From positions 1 to 64,000 of the forward strand of contig JAQSEB010000189.1 of the NCBI GenBank assembly GCA_030063045.1: a stretch of 64,000 nucleotides of DNA, given 5' to 3'. Position 1 is the first letter of the stretch. The number at the start of each line of letters is the position of its first letter. Shown here in pieces: positions 25,465-36,778 of the stretch. Under the pieces are notes generated by a model, which did no database searches, was not told where the DNA came from, and saw only the letters and a list, made by a program, of their open reading frames with translations. A program made the position numbers and the translations under genes. This stretch comes from Pratylenchus scribneri (lineage: Eukaryota > Nematoda > Chromadorea > Rhabditida > Pratylenchidae).

Positions 25465-26912
25465 AAGATTCTCTTTTATTATTATAAATACTAAAATACA
25501 ATTTCCTTTGTTTGTATAAATATAGATATATTATTAATAAAAATATTTTAATAAAAATTTTAGTTGAAATTTATTTTTCAAATTACAAATATTTGTTAAA
25601 AAAAATATAATTGATCAAATTACTAATTAATTTTATTGAATGACATTGAGAATAATAATATGCAAATATTTTGCAACAATTTTCTTGCCGCATATGTCAC
25701 TTAAATGTCTGATTCATCCAAATTTGGAAAAAAATGCGATACTATAATTATCGAAGACTAGGCTTTTTACGAATATTGAAATTGCATGATAAATAAGACA
25801 TTGTTAGGAGTTGCATATCTAGTGCTGATATCAATGTATTTTTTGGATCAAAAAAAGATTAAAACTAATAAAATATATAGATTTTTTCTACAAATTTGTT
25901 TGCAGCAGAAATGTCATTTATAAATTATATTAAATTTTAAAATAATTAGAAAAATAATTCCCCCGAATGGATGGGTCAGTTCTTATAAAAATATTCTTGT
26001 TTTGGATGGATTGAATGTAGTGAGAAGTATTATTAATGAAATTAGACAAATCAAATAAAATATTTTTTTAGTACTAGGAAAAATTAATTTTTAAAAAAAG
26101 ATTGGCTGAATAATTTATTTTTAAAAAATGTAATATCATTCAGTTGCAGCAGCCATGAATTTTATCAGATTAAAGAAAGTGAAGGCCTGGCAACACAATT
26201 GCCCAAGAAAAAATGCCATATATAAAAATATAAATATGATTAAAATAATTAATTTGAATAATATATAAAATATTATTAAATTACATTTATATTCTAAAAA
26301 TTCCGCTATGAATATATGTATAATTTTATCATTAGGACTTTTAAATACAATGAAAAAATTTTTAAGAAATGAATTTTCAATAATGCAATCGATCATATTT
26401 TTTGTTTTCGCAAGAGCAATTAAAAAGATGCATATTTCACATACGCCAATTTTTGTACCAAAATTGAAATTTAACTCATGAATCAATCAATGAAATGAAT
26501 AAATAAAATAGTTAGTTAAATGAAAAAATGATTTTAAAATTATTTTATAAACATTAAAAAATTAAAGTGAACTTATTATTTTAACAATAAAAAATTTATT
26601 AAAAAAATATATTAAGAGCAAATTTATTTTAGGTTATTTTAATTTATATCATACAAGAAAAATAATTTAATACAAATAAAAATAGAGAATCATAATAATT
26701 TTATGATAAATATTTAAAATAAAATAAATTGATAAAAAATATTTCCAAATAATTTTAAATTTAAAAATAACTATAAGAAATATTAAAATAATACTTAACT
26801 TATCATTAGAATTAAGATTAATAAAAAGAATATGGAAGAAGTAAGCAAATAATAAAAAATATTATGATGGATATTATAATTATAATAAAAAATTTGATTT
26901 ATATATATTTAC
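25465..26912. other. AT-rich desert with weak islets, no gene recognised
   Basis: Islets at 25670-25760 and 26140-26215 are open in more than one frame; the second follows an acceptor-like ATATCATTCAG. The long minus frame at 26136-26486 (116 codons) is mostly Ile/Phe/Leu/Asn and shows no domain, so I regard it as chance. Confidence 0.45.
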
Positions 26913-26995
26913 GCAAACGAATGCAACAGGCATTAAGATAAGCTTAATACGAGCGTAATTTATGCGCAATAAGCATGTACAATCTGGATTTGGTT
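26913..26995 (-). other. Exon-like segment, minus strand, unknown product
   Basis: Bounded by an acceptor-like GGTTTTTTATAG and a donor-like GTTTGC followed by GTAAAT. The frame across it is open (PNPDCTCLLRINYARIKLIL, then MPVAFVC). G+C is about 41% at first and second positions and 33% at third, weakly coding-like. No domain is recognised. Confidence 0.25.
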
Positions 26996-27870
26996 CTATA
27001 AAAAACCTATCAAATATATTAATAAAATATTAATAATGTTTCAATTAAAGGATAAATATTATCTAATTTAGTGAAGAATAATTCAAATTTATGAATAATT
27101 AATTTGAATTAAAATAAATAATAAATCTCCATAAAATGAATCCCATAAAAATAAAATTCCAACGCAAATATGAATCTATTATTGTTACAATCATGGTAAA
27201 CATGCAAAATAAAATTATTATTTTATTATTAAAAGAAAAAATAAAATGATGATAAAATAAATTTATTAAATTAAAAACGAGGATTTTAAAATAAATTCTT
27301 ATAGAAACATTTATATAAAGAAATCCTAAATGAATATTAAATTGCATAATAATAATCGAGAGAAAAAAATACAATAATGTAGACAAGAAAAATATTTATA
27401 CTATAAAGATGTATAAGAAAAGATATAAAAGAAAAAAACTTCAAGTTATAAAAACTTTAAATAATAATCCTATAATATTAGTATATTATTCATAAACAAA
27501 TTTATTATCATAATTAAAAGAAAATGATTTTTATGAAAATTTTTTTAAAAAAAAAGCTAGAAAATTTATTATCACGATAAATTTTTCTGTTTTATTTTGT
27601 GTTTATTAATATGAAAAAAAAATATTTTTTAAAAATTAATAATAATTTAATATAAAATCGAAAATTAAAAGCTGTTTTTAATACATAAAAAAGAATCAAT
27701 TCGTAAAGAGCTGATGACTACCAAAATACTTAATAATTACTTTTCTATAAAGAAAATGAAATAAAAGGTAGAATAATTATAAAATTTAAAAAAAAAATAA
27801 AATATACTAAAATTATTTAGTAAATATTTTAAAATTAAAATAATTGCCAGGCGAATCGAAATCAAATTTG
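26996..27870. other. AT-rich desert, no gene recognised
   Basis: Nothing supportable. The minus frame at 27099-27386 is Ile/Phe/Asn-rich and compositional. Confidence 0.5.
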
Positions 27871-28050
27871 AATAAATGTAGATGCAATTGAAGATTGCCA
27901 TGCTTCAAATCGATAAAAAGTATCATCATGGCCATACAGTCTAAATTTTCTAAAAATATATTTTAAAAAATCAAGATTATTTGAATAAGAAAATAAAAAA
28001 AATGAAGGATAAAGGATAATTAAATATAAATTTATTTAATTCAAATTGCA
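27871..28050 (-). other. Open segment of about 50 codons, minus strand, unknown
   Basis: A minus-strand frame open for about 50 codons to a TGA near 27873. Its distal part (FRLYGHDDTFYRFEAWQSSI) lies in a richer islet where, by my count, G+C is about 40% at first and second codon positions and 12% at third. This is one of the more coding-like islets. There is no ATG, and no domain is recognised. It may be a terminal exon or a decayed gene piece. Confidence 0.3.
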
Positions 28051-28832
28051 TAAATTTATTTTTTTCCTTTTCCAATTTATCAAATAAGTATAGAACAATG
28101 TAATTATTTTAAATTTAAAAAAAAATAAAAACAAATTATCATTAAAAATTTATTAAAAATAGTTTACGAAAAAGAGATAATTTTTATTTGTAAAAAATAA
28201 TATGCATTAAAATAATTAATTAAAAATTCAGCAAAATAATTTAAAAATATAAAATCCTATATTATTAAAAATATTGCTTAAAATTATTTAACGATTTTGT
28301 AAAATTTATTATTAAAAATGAAACGTAATAATTGTTTGAATTAAAGTATCTGTTCAAATTAAATTTTATAATTAAATTCTGAGAAATAACAAATAAAATC
28401 TGAAAAAATCATAAATTTTCCATTAAGAAAATTAATAATAATTGTAATAATGAAAAATAAATCTTTCAAAATATCCAAAAAAAAATTAAATAAAAGAAAA
28501 AATAAATATAAGATAATATACACATATATCTTCAAATTAAGAGCACACTTATTGAACAAATCGATTTATATTGCAATATAATATGCAAAAACCGAAAAGA
28601 ATTTATATTTTCATAAGAAAATCGACGAAATAATTAGCATAATTAATTTTGTAAGGTAAAAAAATAATCTTTTTATTTGAATTATTTTAAATTTATTTTT
28701 TTTTTTCACTGATAACATTTTTTTTAAATAATCATAAAATAAAAAATTAAATTTAGCAAAAATGAAAAATTTAAAAAAAGCAATTAAAGAAAATCACTAC
28801 ATGTTAAATTGTAAATTTTAATTTTAAATTGT
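28051..28832. other. AT-rich desert, no gene recognised
   Basis: Featureless. The minus frame at 28359-28559 is compositional. Confidence 0.5.
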
Positions 28833-28862
28833 AATTGTGATTTTGTAATTCTAATCACAATT
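28833..28862. repeat. Perfect 10-bp inverted repeat (hairpin)
   Basis: AATTGTGATT (28833-28842) and AATCACAATT (28853-28862) with a 10-base loop, at the left edge of a richer islet. No terminator or element boundary is evident. Confidence 0.7.
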
Positions 28863-29095
28863 AAAAAGGTTGGCCGTTTATATAAACAATAACTCATTCT
28901 TATTGTATTAATTAATTTAACGTTGTTGGCCTACCTCATGTTCTTTGTGCATTTAGCGCCCATTAGGTCTTAATTGCTTTCGGTGGGGGACCATTGATTC
29001 ACCACTCAATTTACGGACGATAATGCCTTTCAATTTGATCTATCTGGGGCCAGTACTACGGTAAAAGAGGAGGTAAATAGCCCGGCTCCTTCCTT
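28863..29095. other. 0.23-kb richer islet, unknown
   Basis: About 43% G+C by eye, the longest such islet outside the transposons. A plus frame over 28962-29063 is open (residues LGLNCFRWGTIDSPL), between an acceptor-like TTCTTTGTGCATTTAG and a donor-like ACG followed by GTAAAA. However, G+C is equal at all three codon positions, so it may be noncoding or a fragment of a foreign insertion. Confidence 0.3.
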
Positions 29096-30189
29096 ATAAA
29101 TGAAATTTTTTTTCGTTATCTAAATTATTATAAAAAATATTTACATAAAATTTAAATATTCTCATATATAGTATTATCAAAAATATTTTAGATTATCTCA
29201 GACCAGATTATAGAGAATCTAAAATCTATTTAATAATATAAAATAAATAAAATTGGAATTTAAATTATAATTGCAAACAATTATTATAAAAAATAATTTT
29301 TATCACTAATAATAGAAAGTATTAATTTATAATTAAAAAACACTAATTAATTCTATAATAAAAACAAATATTTTTAATTTGATTGTATATTGTACTTGAT
29401 AAAAAAAGATACATTGAAAATATAATTAAATATATTTTTAATTATTATCAGCGATGCAACAAAATAGAATGAATGACTAAGTACAAATATAATTATGGTC
29501 ATAGATGAACAAAGATTTACTTTAATTATTTGATTATAATTAATCATAATAAGCGAATGCATATTTATAGATTTTAAAAATAGATTTATAAATTAAAATT
29601 TCTTAAACTTAATGAAAAAAAAAACAATTAAATAAATAAATGGTTGAATTGATTAAAATTTTTCTAAAATTATTAATAATAAAAATAGACTTTTTAATAA
29701 TAAAATTTAATAAAATTATAAGGTGAAAGAATATTTTAAGGAAGTGGATAATAAAGATTTCCAGAACGCCATATTGATCGCCTAAAATTATAAACATTTG
29801 AAGATTACTTATTAGATATAGAAGGCCGTTTAAAAATTGTAATGATATTGATCCTGTTAAAAAAATGATGAAATTATTTTGAATTTTATATATTATATTT
29901 TATTTTTATTAATCAAAAATAATTAATAAAATAAATTAAAATTTTGAGAATTAGATGGCGACAAAAATCGTGTCCAACTTTTTAATGTAAGATATTTTTT
30001 TACCATTTTAAAATTTTTTTCAAATATTTTGTTAAAAAATTTAATTGAAATAGATGAAATTTTATAATAAATTAAAGTGGTTTAATATTAATGAATATCT
30101 AATTACAAAATAACGCTTATAAAATTAAAGATTATTACAAGAAATTCTTATAAATTATTTAAAAAATTTATATGTATATATATATCAAA
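29096..30189. other. AT-rich desert, no gene recognised
   Basis: Featureless. The minus frames at 29374-29562 and 29609-29797 are Ile/Phe/Asn-rich and compositional. Confidence 0.5.
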
Positions 30190-30200
30190 AAATCATCATT

Positions 30201-30426
30201 TTGAAAAGAGCTTTAATTTTGGCCTTCTTCTTTGTCTCCTTCGTTCAATAATTTTCTGGAAAATGAAATATTTAAATAAATAATCTAATTTTCATTTGAA
30301 TTTTAAAACGTAGGCAAAGATTTTAATGATCACAACCATAAAGATGGAGTCAACCCAAATCTTGAAAATAATTACCATTTTCCATTTAATCTTTCTTTTC
30401 ATCAAATCGAAATAAAAATAAATTAA
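30201..30426 (+). pseudogene. Possible small secreted-protein gene or remnant
   Basis: Two plus-strand pieces. At 30201-30248 a frame reads LKRALILAFFFVSFVQ, which looks like a signal peptide (basic start, hydrophobic core), but it begins with TTG where ATG would be needed. At 30314-30426, after an acceptor-like AAAACGTAG, a frame of 36 codons reads KDFNDHNHKDGVNPNLEN, then NYHFPFNLSFHQIE, to TAA. In the second piece G+C is 46% at first and 19% at third positions. No convincing donor joins them. It could be an inactivated secreted-protein gene; the link between the pieces is inference. Confidence 0.25.
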
Positions 30427-33400
30427 AAAATATATTGTTTCTAATTAAATAATAAAATTTACTAATAATAAATTATATAAGAATAAAAATTATTTTACAA
30501 ATCATTATAAAAATTCATTAAAAAGGATTAAAAAAGATAAAATGCTAATAATTTTGTTGGCAATAATAATGACACAAAAATTTTTATTTCAGAAATTTAA
30601 ATATTTAAAAATTAAAATTTAAAGAATATTAAAAACAGTTAAAAAAAGAAGTTGCTGTAGATAAAATAAATTTATAAGATAAAATTTATAACATTTATTT
30701 ATTTGTATTAATTTAAAATCGAGTATTTAATAGAAGCAAAATCATATATATTTTAAAGAGAAATAATTAAATAAATTGACATCCAATGTTCAATTAATTA
30801 TTTTTTGTTATCTTTCATCCTCAAAATTTTTCTGAAGGTCCACCAAAAATGACCATCACAAAAAATAAATATTTCATTTTCATTATGGTGAAAAATCAAG
30901 GAAAATTTATTAATATGGTATTAAAAATAGCGTATATCCAAGAAAGCTTATCCATCATTACATCCAAACTGGAAATTATCTTTTGCATCATTCAATGATA
31001 AAAATGTTATATGCGGTCAAAAGACAAATAAATGGTATAAAAATAAATACATATAAATAGGAATTTTATTATAATAAAAATTTTGAAAGTAATAATATTA
31101 ATAAAAATAAATGATATTTTATTTTATATACTTAATAAAATGAATTTATTTGTCAATCTTAAAATTAAAGAAAACAACATATCCTGATGTTGGTGACTTG
31201 ATTTAACGTCAAATTAATGATAAAATTACCAATCTTTGATCGAATTAAGATGTTCAATACAAAATTAAACCGTGCTATACAAAGATACAAATGCATCAAT
31301 AACTTTCATAATTTTATACTAGCTGTTTCATTTTTTAATAAGTTTATTCAAAAATTTTGTTTCCAATTTTTCCTTTATGTATGAAGCTTTAAACAAAAAA
31401 AAGAATAGGCCATAGTGTCAACAAAATCTGCTTCGATGGTAATTTATATTATTTTATTTAAATAGTAAAAATTATAAATATTAGGACTGACTGGTGTGAC
31501 TTTCAAAATACGAAAATCCTCATAAATAAAAAGAAGAATAAAATTTGTAAAAATGCAAGTAAAAATATGAAGGATTTATTAATTTCATATAAATCATTTC
31601 TTAAAAATATAAAATAAAACTTTAAATGATGCATTCATTCGATTTAGAAGTATTAATAAAAATATTTCGCCAAATGTTAAAATGATTTTAATATATAAAT
31701 TTATCCTATAATAATAAAATAAAAAAATTTTTCAAAGAATATATTCATAATATAGTAAATACCCTATGATTAAATTTTGAGAAAAAATTTCAATTTTTGA
31801 ATGACAGTACTTTTGAAGAAAATGAATAATAATTTATAAATTAATAAATTTTATTTTATAATTTTTGATAAACTAAAAATAATGTCGGCCATAATCCTTG
31901 ATTATCTAAAGGGCTGGAATTAAAGAATGTGTTATTTATTGTTGAATATGTCCGAATCACCATTTTAAATAAATTTTTAACAGTTACAATTTTGTCTATA
32001 AACCTTGGAAATTTCAATAGAATTGAAAGAAATTTGTAATAAGAATATATCCATTTTTGGATCGAATTTATTATATTATCGATGAGATATATAAATAGAA
32101 ATATATTAAAAGTATTTATGTGAATAATTATTTTGAAAAATTATTTTTTAAAATATTAGATTAATTTTATTTCTATATAATTCAATTTAAATGATTAAAA
32201 AATTGTATGAATATAATAAAATTAAAAATTTAAAAATTTAAAATTCGAAGAAAATTTAAATAAATAATCAAATTTTTAAAAATTATAAATAAAAAAAATA
32301 TAATTAAAACATTATTGAATGAAATAATATAAAATTCTAAAAATAATTTATTCTCATAAAAAATTAAACAATTGAAATATTAAAATCTAACAATCGAATA
32401 TTATCTTTGTTATGGTAAATATATATATCTTTAATTTCATTAGAATTGCCTCAGTTGCCTCTATTCGTTTGATAATTTTTCGAAATAATAAATAAATTAA
32501 TAATTTATCGACAAATGAAATTAATAAAAAAATTGCCAAAATTACAGAAATTACAAAATATTCTAAAACAAAATTTAAAAAAATTCTTGTACCAAGATAA
32601 CTATCCAAAGGTAGAAACTGTCTGAGTTTAATAAATTATATGAATAAAAAATTATTTTTAATTTAAATTTAATCCTATCGAAAGCAAAATAAATAATTAT
32701 TTATTCCATAAGTAATAAATAATAATATATTTATTTCATTTTAAAAAATTTTAAATTATTAATACATTTGGATTTCTCATAAAATTGCGCAATATTTCTA
32801 ATTTAAAATTAGGTACACAAATTTTATATAAAAGAAAAATTATATTTTTCTTTATGAGTTTTGAATTTTGTAGACAATAAATTATGATATATAAATAAAA
32901 AAAAAAGAAATTTATAAAAGAAAAATAGAATAAACTTATGAGAAGATGAAATTCTAGATTAGTCCCATTGATATATATATATTGAATTTAAAGAAAATAA
33001 TAGAAAATATATATGATACTTTCGAATTAAAGTTTATTAAAATTTAAAAAAAAATATTCATAAAAATTATTCTTTGACGGAAAATGTCTCACAAATCATT
33101 TGATTGATTACTATCTGGAATACAGTGATAAATAAAATATATTTTATCTAATTTAATACAAAATAATTTTAAAGATTATTTTAAAATTTTAATAATATAT
33201 CAATATAATAATAATTACAAACATTCAAAAAAGAAATTAAGATATAATGTTTTAAAAAATTAAATTTTCTTTTTGAAAGAATGAGACAAGAAGAAAAAAA
33301 TTATATATTCAAAATAATATTCGTTATCAGATCAAATTTCAAATTTCTTCAGAAAAAGTAGAATTCCTTACAAAAATTTTTCGATTAATTATGGAAATTT

Positions 33401-35580
33401 ATTTAATTAATAATGAGAGAAAAAATGCAATTTTTATGAACCAGGCAAGCTCTTAAAAAATTCAATGAAAGACATGCCATTTATGGCATATGTTTATGAA
33501 ATATTTCATTATTTAAATAATATAATATTAGTTTCTATATAAATTTATATTATTATAATAAAATATTTTTAATTGGAATTCAAATAAATACAAACCTTTT
33601 ATATAATTACAATATTATGAAATATAATTTGATTTCTAAAAATTGATAGAAAAAATCTAATCGGCAACTCATACAAAATTGCTTGCATATAATAAATTTT
33701 TTAAAATTGGATTAAAAAAATAATTATTGTTTCTTTTAAAAAAAATATTTTTTCGAGCCAAATTGATCTTATCCATTTTTAAAAATAATAAATCGGAAAG
33801 ATCTTAAGAAAATTCAATTTTTTATATATGATTATTAAAATTTTTTAATAAAAAATTTCTCAAGTCCAAATAAAAAATTTTGATAATAATAATTGAAGAA
33901 TAATTGTTAAATTTTATCTAAAAATTATTTTAGTCGGAAATTTACATTCGGCAAATAAAAATTGTGACAATACTGTTTCTGTAGCCGAAAGTAAGAACGG
34001 TTTTTTGATTAAGGGCGTCAAATATGACAGCATTCCATTTTCCATGCAAGTAATTTTCATTTAAATAATAAAACATAATTGGCATATTAAAAATAAAAGT
34101 CAAAATTTGCATTAACATAATTTTCTAAATATGGATTATGTAATAATTAATCAGAATGATATCTATTATAAATTATTAGAAAAATTTACAATAATTTTAT
34201 TGATGATATTATTTTTACAAATAATTTAATTCGACAAAATACAGGATAAAAAAGAATTGCCCTATATAATTTTTCATTAAAAATAAAATGTGGCTCCTGA
34301 TAATTTTTTGAGTCGTCTAGTAGATAGTGTGTCCTATACAAAAATTTATTAAGAATATTTTCTAACTAAAAATGTTATTTTTGTAATAACTTATTTGGAT
34401 CTTGATCAAGATTAAATCAAATTAAATTAATATTATACAATTTAAGTATAAATTTAATAAAAATATGAATAAATTTAAAATTTTAATTATATAATTTAAA
34501 ATATTATAAATTTAATTAAAAATTTTAAGTAGATAATAAAAATATCGGTTAGGGAAAGATAAAATTAATATTTTTTCATGCTAATTATAAATTAATAAGA
34601 AGGATTTAAACAAAAAATTTCGAATTTAAAATTATACAATAATAAAAAAAAATAATATATTAAAAAATTTATTTTATCTTCGATCAAGCATCGATCTAAT
34701 ACTACTACTAAATTTTATTTAATTATAATTCTAAATTAGATATTTGCAAGAAGATAGATTATATTTTCAGTGTGAATTAACTAGAATCAATACAATGAAA
34801 AAAAAAATAAATAAAGGAAGATAAACGCAGAACATTACATCATTGCCAGCACCAATATTTAACATGCCTTGAATTGAGTAGGGAAAGTGCTGCGGAAATA
34901 GCGGCTCTAATATGGAAGGAGTAAATGTTAAGAATTGAGAGATTTGAGTAATTTCTCTTTTAGAATTCCTAGTCAGAAAATATAATGCATGCTAAAAAAA
35001 TGCAATTTTATGCGTTTGAAAAAAATTGATTAAAAAACAATTTATTTAAATAAAAAAAATATAACTTAAGTGAATATAGTAAATGCAAATAATTTGTTTA
35101 TGATAATTAAAGGATTTAAACCATATTTAATTAGAAAATAATTCGCATAAATTTATTTAGAAGAGAATTAATATTAAAAATTTTAATTAAAATTATATCA
35201 AAAAGAAATAGTTAAATTTTATATTAAAATTTTTGATATAATTTTCATTCATTTATTTATAATTTTAAAAATCAATATAACAAAAGTATCATGATAAATA
35301 AGTAAATGTCGCTAATTTTTTTGAACCATATGCTAATTATTCTAATGAATATTCTTAAAGAGATAATAGTCATCCTAAATTAAATTATTTTTTTTTAATT
35401 AATATAAAATCATTAAATAATATTCATATTAAAAAATTAAAAAGATAATTATTAAACATAAATAAATTTTGCTATGATGGACGAATATATTAATGAAATG
35501 AAAATTTCAATGCTATATTACAATTATTAATTCAAAAATTGCGGAAAAGCGAAATGTTAATTTTTAGATTAATAATGCCT
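30427..35580. other. AT-rich desert, no gene recognised
   Basis: Islets at 30790-31020, 31180-31450, 33940-34070 and 34830-34970 are open in several frames on both strands without codon bias in the best frame. The minus frame at 32387-32608 looks compositional. Nothing here is supportable as a gene. Confidence 0.5.
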
Positions 35581-35588
35581 ATAGAATT
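35581..35588. repeat. Probable target-site duplication, left (ATAGAATT)
   Basis: Identical to 36771-36778, at the point where composition changes abruptly. Confidence 0.7.
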
Positions 35589-35594
35589 GATAGC

Positions 35595-35745
35595 CCCAAA
35601 TAATGTCAATCCCAAAAAATGGCAATTCCCATAAATCCCAAAAAATGTCAATCCCAAAAAATGTCAACTCCCAAAAAATGTCAATCCAGCCAAAATCCCA
35701 AAAAATGTCAACCCAGCCAAAATCCCAAAAAATGTCAATTTTATT
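35595..35745 (+). repeat. Left subterminal array of CCCAAAAAATGTCAA
   Basis: About seven copies, with AATGGCAA and AATAATGTCAA variants, all in one orientation. They are the reverse complement of the right-hand array. Confidence 0.85.
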
Positions 35746-35838
35746 TCCTGGGTCTATTATGGCCAATTTCATTACATGGTTTTTGGCCATCCTGAATCCA
35801 ATTCTAGTGCCAGATTTTAGAAATTTTTAATCTGATCG

Positions 35839-36540
35839 CCGGATATAGGGGGGGATTAAGGTGGATATAAGGGGATAAAGTCGGATTAAGCCCCGAAATT
35901 GATGGGAAATGGCCCGGAGGGCCAGTGGGAGGTCGGGGAATTGCTTGAGGGTGCGCGGGATATAGCCGGATATAGAAGGATTAAGGTGGATATAAGGGGA
36001 TTAAGTCGGATTAAGCCTGAAATAGATGGGCACGAGTACTGATTTTGACTGTTTTGCTTCCGGCTTCGCGCGAATCCTATGCTCCGAACCCCTAACCCTA
36101 ATCCCTAGCCCCTATTTATGCTTAATCAGGCTTAATCCCCCTATATCTGGCTTTATTCCGCGCATTCTCCTGGCCTCTGTTACACTTCCCGACTTTCCGG
36201 TAGTCTTCCAGACCATTTTCCATCAATTTCGGGGCTTAATCCGGCTTAATCCCCCTATATCCACCTTAATCCCCCTAAATCCAGATATATCGCGCGCATA
36301 CTTATGGCCTTCGGACAACATTCCTGACCTCTCCGAGCCATTTCCCATCTATTTCGGGGCTAAATCCGGCTTAATCCCCCTATATCCACCTTAATCCCCC
36401 TAAATCCGGATATATCCCGCGCACTCTTATGGCCTTCGGCCAACATTCCCGACCTCTCCGGGCCATTTCCATCCATTTCGGGGCTAAATCCGGCTTAATC
36501 CCCTTATATCCTTCTTAATCCCCCAACCTCTATATCGCCT
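35839..36540. repeat. Inner inverted satellite of the foldback element
   Basis: The left half has two copies, starting at 35839 and 35966 (127 bp apart), of a unit beginning CCGGATATAG and running through GGATTAAGGTGGATATAAGG. The right half has about three copies in reverse complement; GCGCA(C/T)...TTATGGCCTTCGG recurs at 36296 and 36421 (125 bp apart), with a diverged copy from about 36162. The arms could fold into a long hairpin. The short CCCTAACCCTAA run near 36090 is part of this block. Confidence 0.85.
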
Positions 36541-36545
36541 TTTTA

Positions 36546-36762
36546 TTGCCATTTTTTGGGATTTTGGCTGGATTGACATTTTTTGGGAGTTGACATTTTT
36601 TGGGATTGACATTTTTTGGGATTTTGGCTGGGTTGACATTTTTTGGGATTTTTATTGCCATTTTTTGGGTTTTATGGGAGTTGACATTTTTTGGGATTTT
36701 GGCTGGGTTGACATTTTTTGGGATTTATGGTCATTGACATTTTTTGGGATTGACATTTTTTG
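36546..36762 (-). repeat. Right subterminal array of TTGACATTTTTTGGG
   Basis: About ten copies of TTG(A/C)CATTTTTTGGG, separated in places by ATTTTGGCTGG, inverted relative to 35595-35745. Confidence 0.85.
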
Positions 36763-36770
36763 GATCAGCG

Positions 36771-36778
36771 ATAGAATT
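36771..36778. repeat. Probable target-site duplication, right (ATAGAATT)
   Basis: Partner of 35581-35588. Confidence 0.7.

Larger units (their letters stand above)
35589..36770. mobile_element. Foldback DNA element, 1182 bp, hAT-like target duplication
   Basis: A sharply bounded G+C-rich block in AT-rich DNA, flanked by an 8-bp direct repeat, ATAGAATT, at 35581-35588 and 36771-36778. The ends are long inverted arrays: CCCAAAAAATGTCAA-type motifs about seven times at the left and, in reverse complement, about ten times at the right, spaced by CCAGCCAAAAT. Inside is a second inverted repeat made of a 125-135-bp satellite. The outermost bases are not a clean inverted pair, so the family is uncertain (hAT-like or Mutator-like; a 9-bp duplication with one mismatch is also possible). 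No transposase is present. Open frames inside (35569-35790, 35603-35830, 36026-36394, 36590-36802) are translations of repeats. Confidence 0.8.

Noticed and set aside
26136..26486. 116-codon minus-strand open frame, the longest ATG-started frame outside the repeats
   Set aside because: It is dominated by Ile, Phe, Leu and Asn, shows no domain and fits the minus-strand T excess. The same holds for the other minus frames in the desert.
36086..36114. Telomere-like CCCTAACCCTAA run
   Set aside because: Only about two units, embedded in the CCCCTA-rich satellite of the foldback element, so it is not a telomere or an interstitial telomeric array.
36026..36394. 122-codon plus-strand open frame
   Set aside because: It translates the inner satellite of the foldback element (repeated LIRLNPPIS-like units) and is bounded by the repeat, so it is not a gene.
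35595..36762. Regular repeats that could suggest a CRISPR array
   Set aside because: The repeats lack unique equal-length spacers, are inverted between the two sides and sit inside a transposon-like element in eukaryotic DNA.
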